Shown: positions 8,630 through 19,041, counted from the first letter of the stretch. The stretch is 64,000 nucleotides of DNA from Methanospirillum stamsii (GCF_046244385.1 NZ_CP176366.1:744001-808000); one strand, 5' to 3'. A program made the numbers and translations. Notes: generated by a model not told the origin, from the letters alone.

Positions 8630-10798
8630 TCACTTTTTCAGGGAAAATTGAGACATTTCATGATTCATTGATGAAACGGCACTATTTATCGCATCAATGA
8701 CACTATTTATCTGGGCAACTACCGCAAGAGCCTCTTCACTGGTAGCAGACGAATGAGTCGCATCATCTGCAGTCTTCTTAACCAGGATACTCATCTCATT
8801 TGCACTGGCGGTAATTTCTTCAAAGGATGCAGCCTGTGATTCTATCGACTGGGCTACAAATGTCATTTTATCAGAAATTGTGCCCACCGATTGAGAGAGT
8901 TCCTTAAAAACATCAAGGGTAATTGCAAGAGCACGGTTTCCGTCTTCAACTGCTTTTACAGACATGTCAATAGCATTACCAGCTTTCTCAGATTTGGACT
9001 CCAGGGCCTGTATCATATCTGAAATTGATTCTGCCGAGGATCTGGACTCCTGGGCAAGAGCTTTCACCTCTGCAGCAACTACCGCAAAACCTCTTCCGGC
9101 TTCACCCGCTCGTGCAGCCTCAATTGCAGCATTTAATGCCAGAAGGTTTGTCTGATTTGCGATATCTGTAATGATGTTAACTATTTTTCGGATCTGGCTC
9201 ATCTCATTCTGGATTTCAGAAACAATAACATCAACTTCATGAGAGGAGGATGTTATACTCTCCATTCCCTTTTCTGCATCTCCGGCTGATTCTATCCCTT
9301 TTTGTGCAAGATCGTTTGTTTCAACCGAGAGCTTTGAGGCTTCATCGGTACTTGCAGCAATTTCACTGACCATGGTTGTCAGGTCTGACATTCCCTGCAG
9401 AACCTGATCTATTCCCTCCAGAGCTTTGTCTGCATTTTGAGAGGTTTGCTCAGCATTTTTGGCAATCTCCTGAGCTCCACGGCTTACATCATCAACCCCG
9501 GTTTTTGCGTTTGATGCATTATGGGAGAGTGAATCTGCTTCTGATTTCAGATTATGAATTGCATCAGATATAGAAGTACCAATGGTATTGAGTGCATCTT
9601 TAAACCTCAAAAATTCTCCTTTTACAGGGATTTCAGGATTAAACTCTGCTGAAAAATGATATCGGGAATACTCTTCAGAAACCCGGTATGCCTCCCGGAC
9701 AGGTTCCATGACACTATCAAGAACCCGGTTCATCCCCTCAACAATATGACTGAATTCTCCCTTGTGCCTCTGGATATCAGCCCGTACATCCAGTGTTCCC
9801 ATGAGAGCAGAATCAGAGAGCAGATTTGCGTCCTCTATCATTATTCTGATGGAATCTATTGCATCTTTTAAACTTACATTGATTTTTTCAAAAAGTTCAA
9901 ATGCATCATGAGTAAATTCATCCGGTTTTGATACCGTAAAATCCAGATCAAAAGAACCTTCAGAGAGAGATGAGAGATTTTTTGCAAGCCGGTTTACTTC
10001 TTTATGAAGAAAACCATTAAGTTGTTCCATCTCTTTTATCTGCCTTTTTTGAGTGGTAACATCAAAAATTGTTGTCTGAAGATATGTTTTATTGTCAATA
10101 TTTACCCGGTTTAATCCAACATCGGCATCAAATAGAGTGCCATCTGGTCTTTTGTGTACCCACTCAAACCTTTGGGTGTTACCTTTCATCGCCTGCGAAA
10201 TATAGAACATAGATTTCTGATCAGAAGGAGAACCATCGGACTGAAACTCAGGTGAAAAGAGACCTGGGGGTTTCCCAATCAAATCGGACTCTTTTGAAAT
10301 TCCAAATATTTCGAACGCAGCCTTATTGCAGTAGGAAAAAACCCCCTCATGGATAAGAAGAATTGCTGCTGATGCACCGTTCAGAATATTGCGCAAATCT
10401 TCCGTCTGTCGTTTCTTATGTTCGATATCGATGATATTGGTCTGTAAAAAGACTCTCCCATTCATCATAATTCTGGCCAGTGTTACTTCAGCAAAAAAAG
10501 GCGTCCCATCCATCCGGGTATGAATCCATTCAAATTTCTGTGGATTACCATTCATTGCATCGGTAATAATTGCAATCGCTTTTTCATTTGATGACTGCCC
10601 ATCTGATTGTACAGCAGGGGAGAGAATTCCTGGAGGTTTGCCAATAATCTGGTTCGGACTTGATGCTTTAAAAATCTGAACTGCCGCCTGATTACAATAC
10701 ACAAAGATCCCGTTCTCAATTAAAAGAACCGCAACAGGTACTTCATTGAGCATTTCAGGACACATCTGTCCAATAATTTCAATCTCACTATCAGTCAT
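8630..10798 (-). CDS. cytoplasmic methyl-accepting chemotaxis protein with two PAS domains
   Basis: This is a soluble 722-residue chemoreceptor. Two tandem PAS domains (about 10-130 and 135-255) are close duplicates: both have VAVLLIENGIF/AAILLIHEGVF, YCN.AA..IF and IGKPPG. Two HAMP-like helical segments follow, then the long signalling coiled coil with the highly conserved hairpin tip (NIITDIANQTNLLALNAAIEAARAGEAGRGFAVVAAEVKALA split over 9060-9180). It has no membrane segment, so it senses an internal cue, plausibly redox through PAS. The ATG lies 7 bases after CGGGG. It converges with the MATE gene, 24 bases apart. A CheW is encoded at 48.5-49.0 kb; the other che genes are outside the window. 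Confidence 0.95.
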   Translation of the reverse strand: MTDSEIEIIGQMCPEMLNEVPVAVLLIENGIFVYCNQAAVQIFKASSPNQIIGKPPGILSPAVQSDGQSSNEKAIAIITDAMNGNPQKFEWIHTRMDGTPFFAEVTLARIMMNGRVFLQTNIIDIEHKKRQTEDLRNILNGASAAILLIHEGVFSYCNKAAFEIFGISKESDLIGKPPGLFSPEFQSDGSPSDQKSMFYISQAMKGNTQRFEWVHKRPDGTLFDADVGLNRVNIDNKTYLQTTIFDVTTQKRQIKEMEQLNGFLHKEVNRLAKNLSSLSEGSFDLDFTVSKPDEFTHDAFELFEKINVSLKDAIDSIRIMIEDANLLSDSALMGTLDVRADIQRHKGEFSHIVEGMNRVLDSVMEPVREAYRVSEEYSRYHFSAEFNPEIPVKGEFLRFKDALNTIGTSISDAIHNLKSEADSLSHNASNAKTGVDDVSRGAQEIAKNAEQTSQNADKALEGIDQVLQGMSDLTTMVSEIAASTDEASKLSVETNDLAQKGIESAGDAEKGMESITSSSHEVDVIVSEIQNEMSQIRKIVNIITDIANQTNLLALNAAIEAARAGEAGRGFAVVAAEVKALAQESRSSAESISDMIQALESKSEKAGNAIDMSVKAVEDGNRALAITLDVFKELSQSVGTISDKMTFVAQSIESQAASFEEITASANEMSILVKKTADDATHSSATSEEALAVVAQINSVIDAINSAVSSMNHEMSQFSLKK

Positions 10799-10831
10799 GC
10801 AAAACCCCGTATAGTGATAATAATTTACACA

Positions 10832-10843
10832 TTATTTATAAAT
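10832..10843 (-). promoter_or_regulatory. TATA-box promoter of the chemoreceptor gene
   Basis: Read on the minus strand, TATTTATAAATA lies 34-45 bases upstream of the chemoreceptor ATG. The expected start, about 25 bases downstream of the box, would give a short leader that includes the CGGGG ribosome binding site. Confidence 0.5.
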
Positions 10844-10944
10844 ACCTGTGAAACCACCGATTTTAACCGGTTAGATTTTACAGATTTACCACTATATCCA
10901 TCGTTATTTTCAAAAAAGGAGATAGGTATAAAATTCTGAAGGGC

Positions 10945-11121
10945 GTGAATGAATCGCACTTTACAAAAATAGAATTATTGGAAAACCATTTATTGCCAGG
11001 AAAGTCTGAACTAAATTTTTTACTATTTTTTAGAGATAGAAAATCGAGCAGATACCATAGAATGTCTCTTGGAATTATTCCCATCAGATCTGATAATAGT
11101 GAAACAGGGAAACGTATATAA
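10945..11121 (+). other. open frame without a good start, possible gene remnant
   Basis: A frame open from about 10877 to the TAA at 11119-11121 reads like protein: KKGDRYKILKGVNESHFTKI, a Leu/Phe-rich stretch, then RSNSETGKRI-like basic residues. It has no ATG before MSLGIIPIRS; GTG 10945 is the best start. It could be the tail of a decayed gene or a short unknown gene. The rest of the 10.8-11.3 kb gap is AT-rich with no clear gene. A minus-strand frame here is less protein-like. Confidence 0.2.
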
Positions 11122-11318
11122 AAAATACAGAAACAGCGATAAATCTGCACGCCTTCTTTTATAAGGCAAACAACGTCTCAAACACAGTAGTATAAAAATT
11201 TATCACCCCTTTCTTTCCACTGGAGATGCGCGATAGACAGTAAGACTCATCGTATCTCCTGAAGTCACAAAAGGTAAACACATCAAAATCAAAATCTTAT
11301 GAATTATTTCTGAATTGT

Positions 11319-12773
11319 ATGATCAATTTTTCACTTCGCCCTGATATCAGAACAATGCATTCATCGATTATTTCGAATGGAATAAATTATGAGTATCACG
11401 CATATTTCTCAAAAAAACAAACAGAGATAATAATTCGACGAGTGCATGAAGGAATTATAACGGTAGATGTTCCAATCGGAATGCAAAAACAAGAGATCGA
11501 AAATTCCATAATCAGATACCTTGAAAATATCCAAAAAGTCCAGGATGGATCTGCAAGGAATGAACCTGAAGTAGATAGGGGAGGAACAATTCATATCAGG
11601 GGATTTGATATCCCCTACACAGTTACAATCAATCGTCGAAGAAAATCTCCTTTTATATGTTCATGTGAGAATGGTGCATTCAGGATTGAATTACCCGAAC
11701 CCGTATCAGAAGATAACATAAAAAGAATCCTTGAATCTGAAAAAGACTGGATATACCGTGAATACCATCGCTCACGACCAGAAAGCCCTCCGGAGGTGGA
11801 ACACCATACAGTCTGGATAGAAGGAACTGATGTCCCGTATATCATCCGGAGAAATTCACGTCTGAAACGGATAACACTGAGGATACATAGAAATGGAACG
11901 ATAGAGGTAGCAGCTCCCTTTGATGCAGAAACTGAACGGATAAAACAATTCGTACAGTCGCGGACTTCATGGATTGCACCAAAAATCAGCCTTAATCCAC
12001 AAGCGCATCAAGAATCCGGATGCCCCCATGAAACAAAACCGGGTTTTGAGGCCGGGAGCAGTTCGGGTACAGTTGAAATCCAGGGGCATGTCATTCCATA
12101 CCAGATAATTCGTAATAAACGTGCCAGAAGGGTAATTATAAAGATAGACCGGGAAAAAAATGTCCGTGTTGTCTGCCCGCTTCACGTTCGGATACCAGAT
12201 ATCGCAACATTCATGAACCAGAAAGCAGACTGGGTCTATGAAAATACCATTGGGAGTTCCCGTCCACTTCCTCCCAGGCGTGAATATCGGGACGGAGAAA
12301 TATGGCCTTTTTTGGGCGACACCATCATAACAAGAATTTCAACCGGAGAAAAACCTTCATTTCATAAGAAAGAAAAGGAACTCTATCTCACAATTCCTTC
12401 AGATTTCACCGATTACCACAAAACAGAAGTAATAAAAGAGATGATGTCTGCTTTTTATGCAGAATCTCTCCACCAGTTTTCTCTTCCCCTTTTTCAGTCC
12501 TATGCACAGTTACTTGGCATAAAAGTCCCCCTGATTAAAATGCGTGACCAGAAAACCAAATGGGGGGCATGTACAGCACAAAGTATAACCTTAAATCTCA
12601 GGCTGTGTATGGCCCCCACGGGAATTATCGAATATGTCATTGTGCATGAATTATCACACAGGATACATCCGAACCATTCCCAATATTTTTGGAATACTGT
12701 TGAGCAGATCATGCCTGATTACCGGGATCGGAAGGATGCATTAAAAAAAGAAGGGTATTCCTGGGTTATCTGA
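11319..12773 (+). CDS. YgjP/DUF45-type zinc metallopeptidase with four N-terminal repeat modules
   Basis: The protein has 484 residues. The C-terminal third is a YgjP-like (DUF45, SprT/WLM-related) domain: KWGACTAQ, then VIVHELSHRIHPNHSQYFW, giving zinc ligands H443, H447 and probably H453 with catalytic E444. In known YgjP proteins a single beta-rich module precedes this domain. Here the module appears four times (about residues 13-72, 87-145, 162-222, 245-306), each ending in a helix such as KDWIYRE, TSWIAPK or ADWVYEN. It has no signal peptide, so it is cytosolic. Family members are predicted proteases, sometimes linked to restriction systems; none is seen here. The substrate is unknown. 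The repeats may extend a substrate-binding surface. Confidence 0.8.
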   Translation: MINFSLRPDIRTMHSSIISNGINYEYHAYFSKKQTEIIIRRVHEGIITVDVPIGMQKQEIENSIIRYLENIQKVQDGSARNEPEVDRGGTIHIRGFDIPYTVTINRRRKSPFICSCENGAFRIELPEPVSEDNIKRILESEKDWIYREYHRSRPESPPEVEHHTVWIEGTDVPYIIRRNSRLKRITLRIHRNGTIEVAAPFDAETERIKQFVQSRTSWIAPKISLNPQAHQESGCPHETKPGFEAGSSSGTVEIQGHVIPYQIIRNKRARRVIIKIDREKNVRVVCPLHVRIPDIATFMNQKADWVYENTIGSSRPLPPRREYRDGEIWPFLGDTIITRISTGEKPSFHKKEKELYLTIPSDFTDYHKTEVIKEMMSAFYAESLHQFSLPLFQSYAQLLGIKVPLIKMRDQKTKWGACTAQSITLNLRLCMAPTGIIEYVIVHELSHRIHPNHSQYFWNTVEQIMPDYRDRKDALKKEGYSWVI

Positions 12774-12803
12774 TACATATCCAAAATTTTTTTTGAAAAT
12801 TTG

Positions 12804-14183
12804 TTACTCCGGAGATCTGACATCTCCCCTTACATATGACGTGACTATTCCTATCAGTCCGAGAACAATAAAAATCTCCAGGATTATGGTAGTACTTTTC
12901 ATAAGTTCCTCATATACTGCCGGAGTTATCTCAACTGTTCCGATGATGATTGAAAAGACCATCATTGCAATGGCCAGACTGATAATCTGGCCGATATATC
13001 TCATCGTTGAAACCATCCCTGATGCCATGCCAAGGTCCCTGACATGGACTGAACTCATAATGGCATTTGTGTTGGGTGAAGAAAACAGACCATATCCAAG
13101 TCCGAGTACTGCAAGACCTGCGAGAACAAAGAGGACCGAAGATCCGGGAAGCATTATGAGTAGTATAAATAGTCCGATAGTTGTCATTCCCATACCAATG
13201 GTAGCGATGATTGCCGGTTCAACAGAATCTGATAACCGGCCGGCAAGGGGAGATACTACCATCTGAACCAGAGGTTGTGCCAGTAGAATCAGACCGGTGG
13301 TTGCCGGGTCAAACCCACGATTATACTGGAGTGATAAACTGACCAGGAAACTGACAGCAAATACTACGGCATAATTAATCATTGCTGCAATGTTGGAAAA
13401 AAGAAATGTCCGGTTTCTTTGAAAAGTCTTTAGATTTATAAGGGGGGTTTTCTGATGTAATTCCCAGCGGGTAAAGAAAAAGCCAATCAAAAGCCCGCAC
13501 CCTATCCAGATAAAACCTGTGGGCGATGGGAGCTGAGTCAGACCAAACATCAGTCCGGTAAGCATACACCCATAGAGTACTGCCCCAGCTGAATCAAAAC
13601 TGACCGGACCCTCATCCACCCATTCATCTTTAAGATACCATACGGTAAGGAGAACTACGAGGATAGCAAGGGGAACGTTAAGTAAAAAAATTGAAGGCCA
13701 CCCAAATAACTGGGTAAGAAAACCACCCAAAACCGGACCAGAGGAGAGACCAGCATATACCGTAGCGGTGATGATTCCAATTGCTTTTCCCCGTTCCCCC
13801 GGAGGAAAAACTACCGTTACAATAGCCATGGATGTTGAAAAGACCATTGCTCCACCCAGGCCCTGGATTATCCTGGCAAGAATGATGACTGTCCCGGACC
13901 ATGAAACGGCTGCGAGAAGAGATCCGATGGCAAACAGAACATTGCCAAGAATAAAAACACGTTTTCTTCCATATATGTCTGCAAATCGTCCGAACGGGAG
14001 CATGCAGACTGCAGCAACAAGAAGATAGGCAGTAGTAACCCAACCGAGAGTTACCGCATCAAGAGAAAATTCAGAACCAATTGCCGGCAGAGCGATATTT
14101 ATTGAGGATACCGTATATGGAACAAGAAATGATGCCAGAGACGATATAAACAGGAGGACTCTTTTTCCGGCCTGACTATACAT
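12804..14183 (-). CDS. MFS transporter, DHA2 (EmrB/QacA-like) drug exporter
   Basis: This 459-residue polytopic protein opens with SSLASFLVPYTVSSINIALPAIGSEF, followed by LGWVTTAYLLVAAVCMLPFGRFADIYGRKRVF, which holds the classic MFS loop 2-3 motif. A motif-C-like stretch (GVVTA.YAGLSSGPVLGGFL type) follows. These features place it in the DHA2 family of proton-coupled exporters. It ends about 30 bases from the peptidase stop (convergent) and diverges from the 14.3 kb gene. No regulator is adjacent. Confidence 0.92.
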   Translation of the reverse strand: MYSQAGKRVLLFISSLASFLVPYTVSSINIALPAIGSEFSLDAVTLGWVTTAYLLVAAVCMLPFGRFADIYGRKRVFILGNVLFAIGSLLAAVSWSGTVIILARIIQGLGGAMVFSTSMAIVTVVFPPGERGKAIGIITATVYAGLSSGPVLGGFLTQLFGWPSIFLLNVPLAILVVLLTVWYLKDEWVDEGPVSFDSAGAVLYGCMLTGLMFGLTQLPSPTGFIWIGCGLLIGFFFTRWELHQKTPLINLKTFQRNRTFLFSNIAAMINYAVVFAVSFLVSLSLQYNRGFDPATTGLILLAQPLVQMVVSPLAGRLSDSVEPAIIATIGMGMTTIGLFILLIMLPGSSVLFVLAGLAVLGLGYGLFSSPNTNAIMSSVHVRDLGMASGMVSTMRYIGQIISLAIAMMVFSIIIGTVEITPAVYEELMKSTTIILEIFIVLGLIGIVTSYVRGDVRSPE

Positions 14184-14298
14184 GGGTTAAAGAATGAGAC
14201 ATGAAATAGTATCAAGATGTTTATCTTAATACCGGAAATCGGTTTTTTCTTATGTGCCTTCACAGTCCAAACTTCTTATGTGCTCCCAAAATAGATAG

Positions 14299-15300
14299 AT
14301 GAGTATGGTAATAGGTCACAACTTTACTTTTTCCAGCCAGGAAGATGCAAACCAGTTACTGAAGTTTTTTAGAAAAGAAGGGATTTCAGCTCGAATTGAA
14401 CCAATCCCACAGACATCCTATTCTTTCATAATCAAAGGCAGGTATGAAAGTCTCCGCAGTTATCTTTCCGATTGCATGGAGACCATCTGTAACACCGGAG
14501 AAACAACTGATAATACGAGCAATCAGGAAGCATCAGATGAAAACGGTTCAGATGTTCATGATGAAATGGACCTCTCAGCTGAAGAGAGAAAAGAATTTTC
14601 GGAAGAAATTCAGGCGATTCTGGAATTTTTACTGAAACAAAAGGATCAGGCAACACGGATACTAGAGGGAAAAAATACCGGAGATGTTGCATTTGAGCCT
14701 GCATTTTCAGAAAATGGGCAAAATGAAGAGGATATTAAAGCATATATGAGATTTCTCTTCGAAAACAAAATCCTGATGGATAATGGCTTATTTGACTTTA
14801 CTGATAATCTGCTTCGGTTTAAAGAAATTAAACCGGTGGATGAACTAGAATATACCGTCGGCATCTCTCCAGGTTTATTTCCCGATGATGAGCAACTTGA
14901 CAAATATGAGATTACCCGGATAAAGAAAATTAACGCTGAAATTGATTACACTGTCAGGGCAGGCCCGGAGATTATTGGAAACCTCGATTTTGAGAAATTG
15001 AAGAAAGAACTTGAGTTAATTGGAGAGGAAGAGGATTATTACATCCATGCTGCCCACTCCATTGCATTAAAAAGAGATATTGTGAATTATGTCCTTTCTG
15101 TGATGGATGATAGCGGCGCAGAAACGATTGATGATCTAGCTGAGGAACTGGATATGTGTCCAGGTGAATATGAAACCAACGAACGGTCGATCATTACCTA
15201 TGATATTTCGTATGACTTTGTATCAGAGATAATCGAAGATCTGAAAAAACTTGAGATCATCAGGATTAAAGGAAATAAAATTAAATTCAGCAAAAAATAA
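14299..15300 (+). CDS. hypothetical protein, 333 aa
   Basis: I do not recognise this gene. It codes for a soluble, very acidic 333-residue protein. The first ~60 residues (FTFSSQEDANQLLKFFRKEGISARIEP) look like a small ferredoxin-like alpha/beta module; an acidic linker with a Glu/Asp-rich helix follows (about 85-130). The C-terminal ~90 residues (DIVNYVLSVMDDSGAETIDDLAEELDM, then a final KLEIIRIKGNKIKFSKK) look like a winged-helix region, so a role in gene regulation is possible but not shown. It has its own promoter region, divergent from the MFS gene, and ends 21 bases before a convergent surface-protein gene. Confidence 0.7.
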   Translation: MSMVIGHNFTFSSQEDANQLLKFFRKEGISARIEPIPQTSYSFIIKGRYESLRSYLSDCMETICNTGETTDNTSNQEASDENGSDVHDEMDLSAEERKEFSEEIQAILEFLLKQKDQATRILEGKNTGDVAFEPAFSENGQNEEDIKAYMRFLFENKILMDNGLFDFTDNLLRFKEIKPVDELEYTVGISPGLFPDDEQLDKYEITRIKKINAEIDYTVRAGPEIIGNLDFEKLKKELELIGEEEDYYIHAAHSIALKRDIVNYVLSVMDDSGAETIDDLAEELDMCPGEYETNERSIITYDISYDFVSEIIEDLKKLEIIRIKGNKIKFSKK

Positions 15301-15321
15301 GAGTATTATCTCTTCTCTATT

Positions 15322-17553
15322 TTACCCGGAGAATGGTGTATTCTCCTTTATGTAAATCCATGAGCCCTCTTTTACATGTAACATTGTAGAATCGACCGAT
15401 GGGGAGCCTTCAACCAATGGAGCCGTATACTGCTGGACTGATGCATCATATCCAACAAGATATGACCAGAGTGAACCAAGCGGGCCAAGAACCGAACCTG
15501 CAGTCCGGTCGGGTGAGAGAATACCAATACAGTTCCAGCCTTTTTCCAGAGTTCGTGGAGTTATAGTCCCATTTCCTGATGTAAGGGGTATCTCCACTGG
15601 TGAGACAGAATAAATCCAGAATCCATGTAACGGATAGAAGAGATCATCGGCTTTCATGGTAACCCATGAAGAAGAACTGCCATTATAAGAAAGAACTGAG
15701 TGCCCTGAAGAATTAACACCTGAAAAGATTGCCATGGTATTATTTCCGTCAGCAAGGACATATGGGGCAGATATAAAATTCCATCCGGAAACAAGGTTTA
15801 TTGAGGTAGTATTTCCAGGTGAACTGATAACAACCGGGACTGAACCGGATGATGCTTCACCGATATCTGTAAGATTCTTTGGCATGGAGGCAGCATAGAG
15901 AGTAAAAGTTCCATCACAAGGGACTGATTGTGGAACGACCCAGTTATATGCCCAGGTATCATTATCTGAAACCATAGCGGAATCAAATCCAGATGGAACA
16001 TCTGATAGCACCGGAGTAAGTGGAGATCCAAGAGAACCACCGGATGCAGGGAGCCCAGTTCCCGTCATAAACAGGTAGGTTATATCAGATACACTGTTTT
16101 TTCCGGAAAGGGAGACTGAATTACCCCGGTGAAATGGCTGGGTTCCTGCTGCCATGATGTTTACCGGCATAGTTGAATCGACGGTAACTGTGCAGGTATC
16201 AGCAACATACCCGGCATCTGTTTTTCTTTCAATCGAAGGAGTGTATGAGGTACTCTTCGTTGCTGCAGAGGTATTCCAGAGTACACTCTTCTGACCGGTG
16301 CTGTCAAGTTTTACCATACCATAAAACTGAGTTCCATTATAGACTGAATCATGGGGAACATCATCACGGATGGTTTTTCCAGCCCCAGCAGAAAAGACAT
16401 AATTACCAATAATAAATGGTCCGGGAGTGGCATCATGAGTGACATTCTCCTGTCCGGGAGTTATTACCGGTGGCTGATCACCAGGTTGTCCGGACATAAA
16501 GCTGGTCCCTTTCATCCAGAGATAGTACTCAGTATTGGGAGATCCGGTGATGGTAGTTACAAATGATTCTCCAGGGACAACCTGCTTCGGATTTGCATCA
16601 ATTAAAACGGCATCATCAACAAGAGTAACCGTTTGAGCAATTGAGACCGTTTTATTCGTATAATCTGATCCATCCGGAGCTTTGTAATTGTCCTTCATAT
16701 CATTGAGGTTGCATTCTGCACGGAATTTATACACCCCGGGTTTATAAATAAGGGTTTCATTCAGGTCTGTAGCAGAAGTATTCCATCCATCATTTATATC
16801 CGGGACAGAGTGATCATCGAGAAGACCTATCCAGTACCAAAGTGGTTTATCGACCTGTAACTGGTTCAGAGGATGAACTTTTCCGAATGATCCCACAAGA
16901 AAATCTTCTGAATCTCCGGCCGGGTCGGTCATTGTTATCTTAAACCTGCTGTCTGAAGGGAGGTAACCGGTTCTGTTTAGAGCAGGATACAGATTCGTTT
17001 CAATGACAAAAGTTCCGAAATCGTCCCTTTTGATATCTTTTCCAGTCACATCTTCATCGTTTGAGATATCCAGAATTTTAAGAGAGAGTGATGGATCATG
17101 GATTGTAAAGGCCAGAGCACCCTTCTGGTTACCAATCCACTGATACCACTCACCTGTTTTTAATACGAAAAATACTGGATCCACGAAAAACACCTGTGGA
17201 GATGATATTGGAAGAACAACATCCGGAGTAACATTTCCTTCATTACCACTCTGCCACCAGGCTATACTTCCTGCTGTTCCAAGGGCAGAACTGACATCCA
17301 GATGATTTTCTCCGATGAAAAGAGAATCCCCAGCGCTTATTTTGTTTGTTGCCCGGACTGCCGGATCAGAATTCTGTTCAGCAGTTATTGCTCCGGCATT
17401 TAGTTCATTGCTCTCCTCTCCTGCGGATGTAATCGAGAAAGAAGGGACAGAAACAAGCGGAACATTCGCATTTCCATCAGCGATTACACCAATGGAGAAA
17501 AGACACACCATCAGTATAAAAAGATAAACACTACCCCTCAGCATACAAATCAT
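15322..17553 (-). CDS. secreted DUF3821-type surface protein with shared C-terminal domain
   Basis: A 743-residue exported protein. It has an N-terminal signal peptide (SVYLFILMVCLFSIGVIADG) and an N-terminal half that matches what I know as DUF3821 of Methanomicrobiales surface or S-layer glycoproteins: ISAGDSLFIGENHLDVSS, VFFVDPVFFVLKTGEWYQW. Middle beta-sandwich repeats follow. The final ~160 residues (GWNFISAPYVLADGNNTMAIF to GSWIY) are a two-part domain also found at the end of the subtilisin at 21.6-23.5 kb. Many N-x-S/T sites suggest glycosylation. There is no C-terminal membrane anchor. It is probably part of the cell envelope or sheath. An alternative start, ATG 17544, is three codons downstream. 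Confidence 0.8.
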   Translation of the reverse strand: MICMLRGSVYLFILMVCLFSIGVIADGNANVPLVSVPSFSITSAGEESNELNAGAITAEQNSDPAVRATNKISAGDSLFIGENHLDVSSALGTAGSIAWWQSGNEGNVTPDVVLPISSPQVFFVDPVFFVLKTGEWYQWIGNQKGALAFTIHDPSLSLKILDISNDEDVTGKDIKRDDFGTFVIETNLYPALNRTGYLPSDSRFKITMTDPAGDSEDFLVGSFGKVHPLNQLQVDKPLWYWIGLLDDHSVPDINDGWNTSATDLNETLIYKPGVYKFRAECNLNDMKDNYKAPDGSDYTNKTVSIAQTVTLVDDAVLIDANPKQVVPGESFVTTITGSPNTEYYLWMKGTSFMSGQPGDQPPVITPGQENVTHDATPGPFIIGNYVFSAGAGKTIRDDVPHDSVYNGTQFYGMVKLDSTGQKSVLWNTSAATKSTSYTPSIERKTDAGYVADTCTVTVDSTMPVNIMAAGTQPFHRGNSVSLSGKNSVSDITYLFMTGTGLPASGGSLGSPLTPVLSDVPSGFDSAMVSDNDTWAYNWVVPQSVPCDGTFTLYAASMPKNLTDIGEASSGSVPVVISSPGNTTSINLVSGWNFISAPYVLADGNNTMAIFSGVNSSGHSVLSYNGSSSSWVTMKADDLFYPLHGFWIYSVSPVEIPLTSGNGTITPRTLEKGWNCIGILSPDRTAGSVLGPLGSLWSYLVGYDASVQQYTAPLVEGSPSVDSTMLHVKEGSWIYIKENTPFSG

Positions 17554-17711
17554 GGGGATGTTGGTTTTATAAACGTAAGAATTATTCGCACATCACAATA
17601 AAAATACCCTGACGAGGACATGCAATTTGGCTGATGATGTCTGATAGATAGGAGTCTTATCACCCATTATGGGAAAACAGAAAATAAAAAAATAAGAGAT
17701 GTATTTTTAGA

Positions 17712-18803
17712 TTACAGAGAGAAACCCGACTCATACCCGAAGGATTTCTGGAAGTTTTTGATACCTCCGGACACTGATGCCTTATCTGACCACTGATTTG
17801 TTGCGGATGGTTCATCAGAATCGCCCCTGGCTTCCATAATTGAGCCTGCAAACGAAGTTTTTACGGTTCCTTCTGCAAACCCGGATGATGATCCCGAAAC
17901 CGGCGTTACCGCTATCTGATAGAATAATGCTGCCGGAACATCACTACTTGCTGCAACAGCTCTGATTCCACCTTTTGTTGAAACCTGACCACTGTTGAAG
18001 TTTATCAGTTCACTCTTCGCTTTCACCACATTACAAAACGCCGGAAGAACATCACTTTTTGCAGATGCGAATACACACCGGATGGAATCATCAGTATCGG
18101 CAAAGTTACCTGCAACATCAAGACTCCATTCTTCACTGCCAACAAGGAATGAACCGTCAATACTCTCATAAGTAAGCACTTTTTCAACCTCAAGGTTGGA
18201 GAGGCCATTCCCCTTATTCTGAGAATCAAATCCAAGATCCTTATTTAACATAAGATGACCCCCGTTGGTTCGAATAGAATCAGCGAAGGTTACAATCGCA
18301 ATCGACTCTCCCGGAATCAACTTTCCATCATGTATACTACCAGTCAGAGTATCTTCACTTTCAGCATATGAAGATGAATCAAGTGAATCAAGGATGCCCC
18401 TCCAGGTCATTCCCCACCAGGGATCTGTTGACGCAATATCCGGAAGTGCAAGGTCATCCAGGAGATAATCAGGCACCGTAATAGAACTCAGGACTCCTGA
18501 ATCAACCGAATAGGTAAGCCCGGAAGTTGATGATTTGGCACTGGCAAGAGCCGTCAATTGATTTGAAGTCAGATTATGTGCACCAGATAAACTACTCATT
18601 GTAGATGTTGTCACGGGTGTTTCAGAATAATCGATAGTCCACGACATGGATGAACTGTCAGATACAAATCCGACTACATCAATAATGGTTGAAATGGATA
18701 TTTTCTGGTTTTCCGGTACCTGATATGGCAGTCGGTCTGCACTTACGATACCGGACAATAAAATAAAAAACAAAACCATTTCGAATACAATTTTTTTTAT
18801 CAA
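17712..18803 (-). CDS. secreted hypothetical protein, 363 aa
   Basis: The start is TTG 18803, chosen because a strong AAGGAGTG ribosome binding site lies seven bases upstream. A signal peptide (residues 1-22, ending VSADR) leads into a Ser/Thr/Asp-rich beta-type exported protein. I recognise no family. It has few Lys and many Ser, like surface proteins of this group. It lies 158 bases upstream of, and on the same strand as, the DUF3821 surface protein, so the two may be co-expressed. There is no membrane anchor or lipobox. Sheath or envelope material is a guess from context. The 238-base gap to the next upstream gene shows nothing specific. Confidence 0.7.
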   Translation of the reverse strand: MIKKIVFEMVLFFILLSGIVSADRLPYQVPENQKISISTIIDVVGFVSDSSSMSWTIDYSETPVTTSTMSSLSGAHNLTSNQLTALASAKSSTSGLTYSVDSGVLSSITVPDYLLDDLALPDIASTDPWWGMTWRGILDSLDSSSYAESEDTLTGSIHDGKLIPGESIAIVTFADSIRTNGGHLMLNKDLGFDSQNKGNGLSNLEVEKVLTYESIDGSFLVGSEEWSLDVAGNFADTDDSIRCVFASAKSDVLPAFCNVVKAKSELINFNSGQVSTKGGIRAVAASSDVPAALFYQIAVTPVSGSSSGFAEGTVKTSFAGSIMEARGDSDEPSATNQWSDKASVSGGIKNFQKSFGYESGFSL

Positions 18804-19041
18804 AAATTCACTCCTTGTCTATGCCCTGGATGGTGACTGCTTTACCATGATCTTAGCACCAGATACAGGTCAGTTCATGAGTCAGGATCGGTTGAATACT
18901 ATAAACAGATATCCCAAGGTCAATTCTCTCAGTACCTCATTGTCCAGTTTTTAAGTAGTTTCCTCTAGGGAAAACCAGGAGAATCACCTTTAAAATTAGG
19001 CAACCTCTGATTTTATCCTGTTAAAACTGGGTTTAAAAAAA

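Noticed and set aside
12793..13266. 157-codon plus-strand frame opposite the MFS gene
   Set aside because: It lies wholly within the MFS gene in antisense, and its composition mirrors membrane-helix codons; there is no independent support.
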